Of a stretch of 64,000 nucleotides of DNA, positions 55,261 to 64,000 are shown piece after piece. Within the stretch, counting starts at the first letter, position 1. Every line of letters begins with the position of its first letter. Source of the stretch: Eleusine coracana subsp. coracana (taxonomy: Eukaryota > Streptophyta > Magnoliopsida > Poales > Poaceae). The position numbers and the translations under genes were made by a program. The stretch covers positions 20,851,013-20,915,012 of the forward strand of contig CM064429.1 in assembly GCA_032690845.1 (NCBI GenBank), in the 5' to 3' direction. The notes under the pieces were generated by a model. It was not told the DNA's origin. It ran no database searches and saw only the letters and a program-made list of their open reading frames with translations.

Positions 55261-55269
55261 CTTTTATAG
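55261..55269 (-). promoter_or_regulatory. TATA box of the Tat-lineage LTR
   Basis: Minus strand CTATAAAAG followed by GGGAGG. It agrees with minus-strand integrase and RNase H at 62-63 kb. Confidence 0.6.
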
Positions 55270-56673
55270 TCCAAGGGGAAGGGTCTGTATTATAGAGGGA
55301 GCGAGAGAGAAAGAGACTAGCGGGAGAGTGGTGGAGGCGTGCAAAAGGAGGCATGGACTCCGGTTATCGACGTGGTCTTCAGTGCATGTGGGGTCCATTG
55401 ACGTGGCTTCCACGTACGGGCGCGTCCGTGCTCCTTCGTCAACGGACACGACCTCCTTTCCCTGTAGAAGTCGTGTTTCGCAATCGTCGGGCGGTATGGC
55501 AGACGCGCAGTCATGCTTCGGTCCCCTGGAGACATTCCTTACCGGCCTTGTTTGTTACGTCATCGCGGGAGCGATTAGTGGGTAGCGGCTTGAACCGCCT
55601 CGTTGGTACGGGCCAGCACCTGTGGGTGACGCACCTCATAGTAACGGGATGGCTCATAGCGGCCGAAGTGACGTTGCCGGGTACGGCCTCGTCACTCCTG
55701 TCCATCGAGTCATCCTTGAGTCACTATAATCAGCATGCTCTTCTGAGCGAGTCGGGGTATGTGTCGCGTGCGTCCCCACGGCGTTAGGCTACGTCCCGTC
55801 AGGCAGAGTAATGATGATGTGGGTGTAGGCTCACAGGGGGATTTGGCCCTCTGGTACTGTGGCTGCATGCGCGGTGTGGCCATTTAATTTTGGGGAGGGG
55901 TGGTTGAACCCCCGCCATATTCGACCCCTTCCACGGGGATCGACTTGTCACGTGGCGCTTATCTGAGCGTATTTGGGGTGGGACCCTGTTCTGTCCCTAC
56001 GGGGTGACCGGTTGGATCATACAGTCATCCTTGCGGGGTCGATGCCCTCGGTATGGCCCCACCTCGAGACTTGGGTCCTCCTGCCGTGGACGGTAGGAAA
56101 ATGTAATGACGCCTCGGCGCGTGCCCAAGCGACGCGGGTATAGCTTCCGTGTGAGCTAGGCTGGCGCCCTTATCACCGAGGCTGACACCCCACGTGGGGC
56201 AGACTTGACCTACTGCATGGGGGTTGGTGAGGAGTAAAGACGCTTTGATTCCTAAGGGGTCGAGCAGAGCGGAATCCATCTGAGCCATACATGAGTCGGT
56301 CGAGTCTAGTGAGGGCCCTAGACCCCTAGGGGTCGAGCGAGGCGGATGTCGGATCCGACCCCCCCCCCCCTGAGGGAGGGGTCGGGATCCTTTTCGTCGG
56401 GAACCACGTGGGTGCGTACGGACTAAACTTCACGGCACGCGCGATGACTTAAGCTTTGAGAGGGATGCAGCTCCCTGGACCCACGGTGGGCTCCGGAAGT
56501 CTTTGGGTCCAGGTTTTTCTGTTTAGGGGGTGTACCGATGCCACATGGCATCGTGGATATTTTCCCATGACAGTAGCCCTCAGGGCCTTGGATGGGTCAG
56601 AGAACCGCTCGAGGGCCTTTGTTGTTCGTGCCTTTGGTTGAGGGGATCGCCTCCCGGCCGCTTGCCTTCCGGA

Positions 56674-56850
56674 GTAGGTGCGCGCGAGCTCACCCAGCGG
56701 GTGTAGCCCCCGAGTCGGAGGTCGAGCTTTAACAAAATCTTGTGCTTGAACTTTCATCCGATTGCGGCAGTTAGTCCTCGTCCTTGGTAGAGTGCGCGCG
56801 AGCGCACCCACCCGGTGTAGCCCCCGAGCCAAAGGGTGAGTCTTGTATGG
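56674..56850. repeat. Two degenerate ~125-bp LTR repeats
   Basis: 'gcgcgcgagc.cacccagcgggtgtagcccccgag' near 56679 recurs as 'gcgcgcgagcgcacccacccggtgtagcccccgag' near 56793. Confidence 0.6.
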
Positions 56851-58970
56851 GCTCACGTTTTGGCTTTATTGGTTCAAATGGCCTCACAGGGTCACTAATT
56901 CGTCCTCCCTGGCCAGCACGCGAGCGAGCCAGGGGGGGCTACACACCGTACTGCCCTAAGACGAGACGTATCATGTGCGACTTTTGTCGTTGGTGCGCCC
57001 GCCTCGAGGCGAATCTTTCTTTTCACGGGGAGTGGAGCGAAGTACCACCAGGGTGCCAGGCCCTTGTCCCCTTGTGGCGTGTAAAGCATCCTGGTGTCTT
57101 TGTGTTGGGCTCGGTGCCCGTGTAGGGTATCCGAGGCCTGAGCCCAGCTTGGTTATTTAAAGGCACAGCCGGGCAGCGTTCCGCTTCACCCCCAAGCCTA
57201 GCTTGAACCATCGAGTCCTGAACCGCTTGGCGTAGGACTGGCCTTTGCTTGGTGTCTTGTTGTTGCCATGGCTGTTGGGTCGACAATGCTCCTGACGACG
57301 AAGATGGGGACGAAGAAAATTCATTGCCGACGTGCCCCCCTTCACTCAGGAGTGGTTGTCTTGGTTGTAGTAGCGGGGGGGGGGGGTGGTTCAACTCTGT
57401 AATCCCTGCCCTTTGTTGGGGTGAGATGGTGAAAATGGAGCCCTCACATGGAAGGGCATCGTGGTTTGTTAGGTCCCCTCGAGTTTATTCTCGGCGGTGT
57501 CAGTAGAAACGGGGTCAAGAAGAGGCGTCGAGCCGGGCTCCTTGCCTCTACAGGGGTCCCGAGTCTCAGGAGGCAGCCCCAGCAACAGCCGTACGGTGTG
57601 GCCAAGCTGCTCGCCCTCTTTGTTGGGGGAAAAGGGTAGCCTAAAATGAGGGCATCTTTCCCTGACGACGAAGCACTACAGGTGCTTTACCCTGTATGTG
57701 CTCGCAGAGGTGCGGGTACCGCCTTTTTATTTGTAGTAGACCCTTTGGGTCGATCTTCCCTTTCTCTTTTTCTTGTAGCCCCGAATTGTGGACACTCGTT
57801 TTGTAAGAGAAAGTTTGTAAGAGTCGGCCTGAAGGGGTCTTTATAGCAAAGAAATGTGAGTGTGACCCCGTCGTTGGGTCTCTATTAGCGATGCCTGTTC
57901 TCCCGGCTCCGCGCGGTGCTGATGAACCGGTCGAGTGACCGTTTCAGCTTTCTTGTTTTCTCCTTCCGTGTCTCGTTCGTGAGACAGAGGATAGAGTTGG
58001 GCCACGCTTTTGCCTCGGTAGCTGAAACATGGTGCTCGATGAGCCGCTATCAGGTCTGTTCGAGTGAAGTCTCTGGTTCCCCGTCGATGGGGTTCCAGCG
58101 AACCAGCTGGTGGTTGACCTTATAAATCCGTCTGTCCGACTCGACTGGTTGTCATGACCATTCGATAGGTCGTGATGGCTTGCTGCCTCTCTTTGGAGAG
58201 ATACCAACGGACGAGTCAGAGCGAGACTCGAACGCTACTCTGCGATGCCCTCGACCCCTTGGGGGTCAGGATACTGGCCGCTAAGTGTGCCCATCGCTCG
58301 TGCCCCTTGCTCCGTCTTGCACTCTAGGCGGCTGTCAAACCCTCCGAGGGGCCAGCATTAGAACCTCGGCGCCATTAGGCCGTCGAGGCAGTTTTCAGCC
58401 TCTTATCCCGTCTTACCTACGTCGCTCGACCCCTGGTGTGGTTGAGCGACTCGCCTTGTGCTCCAGTCCCGTTGTCGCCACTGGTCGGTCGAGCCTGTCT
58501 GGGTCAGCCGAGTTGTCACTGCAGGGTCTGGTTAGTAGGGGCCGCGGGGGGCCCAAATGGCCTTCTCTATGCTGCCCTTGCTGCAAATTTCAAGGCGCAG
58601 CGCGGGGCTTGAATCGACTCTGTGCTGCTAGCCCCACTGCCCGAGAAAGAAGGGGTTGAATGATTACCTGAGACGCGAGCGTCGTGGTGGTCCTAGACGG
58701 GGCACGGAGTCGCTCCGCCTCCTATGGCGCGGGGATCGAAGGGGCGGCTTTTTCGTCATGGCAGCAGTAGAGGCGGGCCTGCGGTGCGCGGATCCATTTG
58801 TGAAAAGTCGAGGAGTTTGCAGGATAGTCGGAGGAGTGGAGTTATGGATGAGCATGGGGTCCCCACGTCCGCGCGTTAAGCGGGGTGAGGGGTTAGAAGA
58901 CTTATCACCTGGTGGGTCATGGGCAGATTTTCCGCAGTCAGCTCCTATCGTCTGCCCCTGGCCAGTCATC

Positions 58971-58980
58971 CTATTTAACC
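58971..58980 (+). promoter_or_regulatory. Candidate promoter of the antisense ORF
   Basis: CTATTTAACC on the plus strand about 110 bases upstream of the ATG at 59090, with a CT-rich stretch between them. The upstream 300 bases are non-coding. This would allow the plus-strand ORF to be transcribed independently of the LTR. Confidence 0.5.
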
Positions 58981-59977
58981 TTCAGGCGCCGAAGTCCACA
59001 CCTTCCTTTCGCCTTTCTCGTCTCCACGCCTTCTCTCCTTCTTTGTCGATAAGTTCTCACGGTCGCCTCGAGATGCCTCCCCTGTCAAGATGTCGGTGTT
59101 CGCCCGCTCCACGGTGACGAAGAAGGAACTGGCCGCGCTTGTCAGCGCCGGGCTCCTGGTTCCTCTCACCGCGGTGCAGGAATGGCTGGTGCCGGACAAC
59201 GAGATCCGGCCGAATCCCCCTCGCGGCTATGTGGTGTCGTTCGTCCCCTTCCATGAGCATCGGCCTGGGCAGCCGGTGCACGACTTCCTCCGCACGCTGC
59301 TATTCCACTACCGTGCGGAGCTGCAGCATCTGAACTCCAATGGGATTCTGCACATCTCAGCCTTCGTGGCCCTATGTGAGCAGTTTCTGGGGATAGCGCC
59401 CAACTTTGATTTGTGGTGCCACTTCTTCCTCACGGCCTGCATTCGGCACAAGGTTGGCGACGACCCTCTCCCCTGCACCATTGGGTGCATCGGCATCCGA
59501 CTTCGCAGCGAGCGCATGGGGGAGTACATCCAGATGCCCAGCCCGACCAATCACGGGGGGTGGCACAAGAGGTGATTCTACCTGCGCAATAATGAGCTCC
59601 ATCTCCTTCCCGACTACGCCGGCCGAGACATCCCTGTGGACGGATCCAACTGGACCTGGGGGAAGGGGAAGCACGACAAGTGATGGATCAGGGACGCCCT
59701 CAACGTGATTGCTAATCTCAAGCTATGCGGCCTTGATGGCGTCGGGGTCATCGGGTGGTTCCATAAGCGGTGGTTCGCGCCGCTATCGGCCCGCCGACTC
59801 CCCATGTTCCTGGTCGAGGGCAGTAGTCATTTTGTGTCGGACAACATGATGGCGGAGCAGCTGCTGCCCGACGACGAGGTCACGAAGCAGGTGAGGGTGG
59901 CGCTAGGATCTTCTGCCCGGCCCTGGCCCATTCCCAACGGACCGACGATGCGTTCGGACCCTCAGGCGGTCGACGTG

Positions 59978-60077
59978 GTAAGAGGCCCTCTTCTTCCCTG
60001 CTCTTTCTCTTGCATTTTTGGCTTCTCAGTTATTGTAGCTGCCGGTCTCACCTCCGTGCCCCTGCCCTTGGTCCCAG
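59978..60077 (+). other. Candidate intron 1 of the additional ORF
   Basis: GTAAGAG donor, T/C-rich 3' part, CCCAG acceptor, 100 nt. Exon 1 from the ATG is 888 nt, so the junction is phase 0, and the downstream exon stays open to the Arg/Lys-rich coiled coil. Confidence 0.65.
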
Positions 60078-61561
60078 TGGACATGTCTCATCCAGACCTC
60101 TCGCCTCCGACTGTCAGAGGGTCAGCCTCTACGGACCGCCAACCGCTTTAGGAACATGGAGCAGCAGGACGCCAAGAGGGAGGCGTGGAAGAAAAAAGAT
60201 GCCAACATCCTAGCGAGGCAGGTGAAGGAGGAGAGGTCGCACCGTCGGCAGGCGCTCAGGGAGCAGAAGGAGCTGCAGGGGGAGAACACAAACACCGCGT
60301 CGACTATGTCGATGGAGGACGAGGATAAAGATGAGGATGATGATGTGTCTGACGGCGGGGAGGCCGTCAACAAGTCCGTGGACTTCGAGGATGGCTCGGC
60401 GGCGATTTCGGCTTGGCAGCCGGGCTCGGCTATGCGCCGTTCATGCGTCCAACCCTGAGGATAGGCTCGTCCCTAATCCCGGTACCACCTTCTGGGCCTG
60501 AAGTCTCTGTGGGCCATCGCCTGATCGAAGAAGTGGCGCAGAGCCGTTCGGGCTCGGCGAAGGGTCTCCAGTCGTCGACATCGGCCAAGACCATCATCGG
60601 GGAGCAGGCCTTGATAGCGAGATCCCCTATCGCGGGAGTGGTCGAGCTGGTGGATCCGGCGTAGGAGGTCGAGTCAGCACGAGTCAAGGTGCCACCCATC
60701 GTCGGCGAGGCCGAGGTCACGCCTTCCACAACGACCACGGAAAAGCGCCCGCACGATGAGGCAACGAGCGACGATGCGCCGATCGAGAAGTGGTAGGCCA
60801 TAGGCCTGGATCCTCGCTGGCCCAAGCTGACCATGATGAAGTTGCTCATGGTGAGCGCCGCAGAGAAAGCGCGGGCACGTGACGCTGCGGTGGCTGTAGC
60901 GCCGAGACGGCCTCCACGACAGTCGTGACAGAGATCGAGGGCACCGATGGTGGCACTTCGGGGGGCGCCATGGCGACAATCACCGGGTCTGGTGGTGGTG
61001 ATGGGGCTGCCGCTCCGAGGTCCGCTGAGACTGTGGCCCCCGCTGCCACTGGTGTGGGACTCGCTATGGCCTCAGGCAGACATGGAGTCCCACCCCTGAT
61101 AACGGCCGAGCGCGCGCTGGTGGAGGAAGAGCTCAAGTCGATGGAGGATTCGTGCGACCCTATCGGGTTTCAGGTCCTTGCCGTGTGTCAGGCGCTTAGG
61201 CTCGAATGTAAGGCCTTAGCCATGGCGTCCCTCCGGGCCTTGACCGGTACTCGTCGTGAGCTGGAGGAGGAGTGCTAGCATAGGGAGGATCTGGGCACGA
61301 GTCTGATGGAACTGGAGGCCTCCATGGAGCAGGCTGACCGCCAGCTGAGCCGGATGGAGGACGACCTCGCCGCTGCCAAGAAAGAAGGGGATGACGCCAT
61401 GGCGAGGGCTCTGTCCAACATCGTGGAGGTCGACAAGCTTGGCCTCATGTTGCAGCAGGAGAAGTTGCGTCGCGAGGAGGCGGACAAAGCGGCCAAGGAT
61501 TCTGCCGAGGCAGCGACTGGCTACCTGGCACAACTACAGAGCTCCCACCAAAACGAGGAAG

Positions 61562-61640
61562 GTAAACTTTTTCCCTGCTTTCCTTTCCTTACCTTATGTG
61601 TCGTTCCTTTTGGTTGCTGACTTTGGTGGGTGTTGCATAG
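61562..61640 (+). other. Candidate intron in the 3' coiled-coil part
   Basis: GTAAAC donor, T-rich body, GCATAG acceptor, 79 nt. The splice (phase 1) links HQNEE to DLRPKLAAAKG in one frame; without splicing the first frame stops at 61620. Confidence 0.65.
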
Positions 61641-61884
61641 ATCTCAGGCCGAAGCTGGCGGCGGCCAAGGGCTCCCTTCGCCAGGAGGTAGAGGAGAGGG
61701 ATGCGCTTCGTGCCGTAATGGGTCGAGCGGCACAAGAGCTTCAGGTGGATCTTTCTTCCGGTGTCGCTCTCGCCGAGCAAGTCGGGAGGCTCATGGAGGC
61801 GGGTTGTGCCTGGATCAGGCGGGGTGTGCGTTTCGGCGTGCGCACCGCCTTCAGTGTGTTTGCCACTTACTTCGACCGCTCACT

Positions 61885-62690
61885 CAACTTGACCATTCAT
61901 CTTGGGATGGGCAACCACGGCCCAGTCAACGCTGATGTGGTAGTCGTCACAGAACTTCAAAAACTTCTTCCCTGTGAACTATGTGCCATTATTCGTGATT
62001 ATGGAGTTGGGGTCTCTGAATTGGTGGATATTGTTGAGGAAGAATTCGACCGCTTCTTAGAGTGGATTTTAGCGAGCGAGCATGCTTCAATCCACTTGGT
62101 GAACTTGTCAACGGCGACAAGCAAGTGGGTGTAGCCCCCGGGCGCTTTTTTGAGTGGCCCAACCAGGTCTAGCCCCCAGACTGCAAAAGGCCACGTGAGC
62201 GGGATGGTCTGGAGGACCTGAGCTTGTAGATGGGTCTATCACGCGTAATATTGACAGCCTTTGTAGGTCTTTACTATGTGCGTGGCGTCCGCCACCACCG
62301 TCGGCCAATAGAAACCCTGGCAGAACGCATTGCCCACGAGGGATCGAGGCGCGACGTGGTGGCCGCAAACCCCCTCGTGGATGTCAACCAGTAGTCTAAT
62401 GTCCTCATCGATCGGGATGCAACGCTGCATTACCTTAGTAATGCTGCGCTTGTGGAGGTCGCCGTCGATCAGGACAAAGGATTTGGCGCGTAGATAGAGC
62501 CTCTTGGCCTCCGCCCCGTCGACGGGGAGCGTGCCACGGGCGAGGAATTCAATGTATAGGATCCTCCAGTCAATCGGGGGCTCGACCTGACCATATGGCG
62601 GCTCGACCCGCTCGACGTGGGGGTTGAGCGAGTCGTTAAAGATTTCAATGACATTGAATTCCTCATGGGTCATGGGCTCAATAGCCCCAG
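61885..62690 (-). pseudogene. Tat-lineage integrase
   Basis: Read right to left: zinc-finger part (HEGVCGHHVAPRSLVG, TYKGCQYYA, where the first Cys is Tyr), then, with frameshifts, LTWPFAVWGLDLVGPLKKAPGG, VDKFTKWIEA, IITNNGT and HPKMNGQVE. The second catalytic Asp (family IITDNGT) is Asn. The sequence stops abruptly near 61885, where the additional ORF begins tail to tail, so the integrase C-terminus is lost. Confidence 0.82.
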
Positions 62691-63158
62691 GCCGGCAACC
62701 CCTTCGGCGGGTCCTGAGGTTTCCTTCGGGCGGACCGACAGCTAGTACTGGTCGTTAGCAAAGACCCCCGGAGGGATCGTTTCCCGGTCGAATGCCATCT
62801 TCGCCAATGCATCCGCGGCCTCATTGAGGCACCGCAGGATGTGTTTGAGCTCGAGCCCGTCAAACTTGTCCTCAGGCTTGCAGACTTCCTGGCAATAAAG
62901 CGCCATGGAGTCGCTCTAACAGCTTGACTCTTTCATGATCTGGTCAACCACAAGTTGAGAATCCCCTCATATCTCAAGCCGTCGGATGCCGAGTTCGATG
63001 GCGATCTTGAGCCCGTTTACAAGGGCCTCATATTCGGCAACATTATTGGATGCGGGGAAATGTAAACGAATTGCGTACTTCATACATACCTCTAGTGGAG
63101 AGATGATGACGAGATCGACGTTGGCCCCCGCTCGCATGAGTGACCCGTCGAAGTACAT
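62691..63158 (-). pseudogene. Tat-lineage second RNase H (aRNH)
   Basis: Minus-strand frame DMYFDGSLMRAGANV, RLHFPASNNVAEYEALVNGLKIAIELGI, then, after a TGA, GDSQLVVDQIMKESSC, and later LNEAADALAKMAFDRE. The 'SNNVAEYEAL' and 'GDSQLVV' signatures are those of the extra RNase H carried by Tat-lineage elements upstream of integrase. Stops occur after RRLEI, SSC and NDQY. The upstream part is displaced by the LTR at 63159. Confidence 0.85.
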
Positions 63159-64000
63159 GTCACACCCGGTTTCAACGACTGAAACCGAATGCATCTGTAT
63201 GCGTGCCCAGGATCAAGTTTTCACGCACACAAGACAATTAATATGATAAAAGAACAATATCTTTATTAAATTGATAACATTATTACAAAGGTGACCCATA
63301 GGTCAAAAGTAAAAGATTACATTGCAGCGGTTACTCTAAGCGTTGGTGTCCTTTGGCTTTCACAGGAAGTCGACCGGAAGACTGCATGCCTAATCTCCTC
63401 CATCATCTTCATAGTTGTACCATCCTTCTCCTGTAGCTGAGCAGCAATGTGGTATAGTGTAAGGGTGAGTACATATCGTACTCAGCAAGTGGGGGAAAAG
63501 ATGACATAGGGCTAAAGACAAGGAAGGTTTACAGAGGGTTTGTTGCATGAGCTTTTAATTTCCTAAGCATCCTAATTACTAGGTGAGGTCATCCCAACCA
63601 TTCAACCACGGGGTCCTATCCAAGTCAAGTCCAATCCCATCGACCAATCCCAACCATTCCATCCCATAACAAACTAATCTTGTGAGCGATCCAGGCCACC
63701 CGTTACCGTGAGCACGGCTGTCATCACAGTTTTACACTCTGCAGAGGTTGTGCCACTTTACCCACAAGTCGTGATTTTGTCCCCTGTTGCCAGGTTGACT
63801 AGAGTCTCCATGTTGCCATGCCAGCCAAGCACTAGCACACTTCCTTAGGTGTGCGGCCAGGAGATCACTATGAGGCTTTTACAAAGGGTCTCCCAGTATA
63901 TGCTAGCCACTAAGGTTTCACTCCCGTCTATAAGTGATAGCCCATCAACAAGCAGCTCGTCACACCAGGAGCCCTCTCTTGAGCCATTCGGATACAAGGA
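63159..64000 (-). mobile_element. Tekay-like LTR, cut by the window end
   Basis: It starts TGTCACACCCGGTTTCAACG within the RNase H codons of the Tat element (MYFDG reading up to the junction). It has the family words 'gtactcagcaagtggggga' (63478) and 'cgtgagcacggctgt' (63707). The right end, internal region and duplication lie outside the window. It matches the end of the LTR at 39629 closely in its first 80 bases. Confidence 0.75.

Larger units (their letters stand above)
54952..58650 (-). mobile_element. Tat-lineage LTR region
   Basis: The left edge TGTCGGTGTT is a common LTR terminus for grass Tat-lineage elements. 'gggattatactggttcgaggt' (55036) also recurs in such LTRs as I recall. A minus-strand TATAAAAG at 55261-55269 places U3 to the right and the RNA start near 55.23 kb, so the element runs on the minus strand. 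GC-rich DNA with 'gacccc..ggggtcga' words follows to ~58.65 kb; the right edge is not located. The many ORFs here lack domains. Confidence 0.6.
59090..61885 (+). pseudogene. Tat-element additional ORF ('putative gypsy type transposon' domain), two introns
   Basis: Exon 1 (59090-59977) starts MSVFARSTVTKKELAAL and contains NPPRGYVVSFVPFHEH, CEQFLGIAPNFDLWCHFF and GVIGWFHKRWF. This resembles the plant 'putative gypsy type transposon' domain. Two TGA stops interrupt it. Removing a GT-AG intron (59978-60077, phase 0) joins it in frame to a coiled coil (MEQQDAKREAWKKKD). After degraded DNA, a second coiled coil (61306-61561) joins across a GT-AG intron (61562-61640) to DLRPKLAAAKGSLRQEVEE. The role is unknown. 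It is antisense to the element's pol. Confidence 0.68.

Noticed and set aside
54983..58659. Numerous ORFs of 60-200 codons
   Set aside because: They overlap each other on both strands within an LTR-like GC-rich region and lack domains.
1..64000. tRNA, rRNA, CRISPR or bacterial-type operon features
   Set aside because: None seen. Minus-strand TGGTATCAGAGC words are retrotransposon primer sites, not tRNA genes, and tandem arrays here have no spacer diversity.

Overview
The window is plant nuclear DNA, almost certainly from a grass (Poaceae) and probably a panicoid. I infer this from the mix of repeats: Tekay/Del-like, CRM-like and Tat-like Ty3/gypsy retrotransposons, LTRs carrying 'ccggacggtccggtc' motifs, PIF/Harbinger and CACTA-like DNA transposons, and the plant-specific 'putative gypsy type transposon' domain. 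I found no host gene, tRNA, rRNA or CRISPR array that I would defend. The DNA is a stack of transposable elements inserted into one another, and nearly every coding region is broken by stops or frameshifts.

Layout. 1-2.2 kb: unassigned AT-rich then GC-rich DNA with an (AG)n tract. 2.2-16.6 kb: an old Tekay-like LTR split by a complete but decayed Tekay-like element on the minus strand (3139-15053, TSD GGTTA). It has two ~2.6-2.8 kb LTRs, an initiator-Met-type PBS, a PPT, gag-pol with a chromodomain-like tail, and two coiled-coil reading frames upstream of gag. 16.6-21.0 kb: another Tekay-like LTR, in the opposite orientation, hosting an aberrant CRM-like insertion (17188-20368) with two LTRs facing each other. 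21.0-22.4 kb: unassigned DNA with one LTR-like promoter. 22.4-36.6 kb: remains of a SIRE/Maximus-like element (LTR-like ends, CCHC gag-like ORF, extra env-position ORF) interrupted by a complete CRM-like element (27139-33904, TSD CAGAG). 36.6-39.6 kb: a Tat-like LTR fragment, then a Tekay-like LTR carrying a Tat-like solo LTR (37818-39324, TSD GTACT). 39.6-44.9 kb: the start of a PIF/Harbinger transposase, split by an internally deleted Tekay-like element (40363-44725, TSD CCACC). 45.0-49.5 kb: a non-coding Tat-like element with both outer ends lost. 49.5-54.9 kb: PIF/Harbinger remnants (two ORF1-type genes in opposite orientations and a transposase C-terminus), a CACTA-like element end and minisatellites. 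55.0-63.2 kb: a Tat-lineage element read on the minus strand, with its LTR, an antisense intron-containing extra ORF, and integrase and RNase H fragments. 63.2-64.0 kb: the start of another Tekay-like LTR.

How the parts relate. Target-site duplications give a relative order: the Tekay-like element is younger than the LTR around it, CRM is younger than the SIRE-like element, the Tat solo LTR is younger than the LTR around it, and the deleted Tekay-like element is younger than the PIF gene. The most interesting points are the antisense, intron-bearing ORF of the Tat element, the coiled-coil ORFs in front of Tekay gag, the CRM pol frame that ends inside its own 3' LTR, and the inverted chimeric CRM insertion with a templated repeat near its junction. 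All family names come from motif recognition by eye, without database searches.
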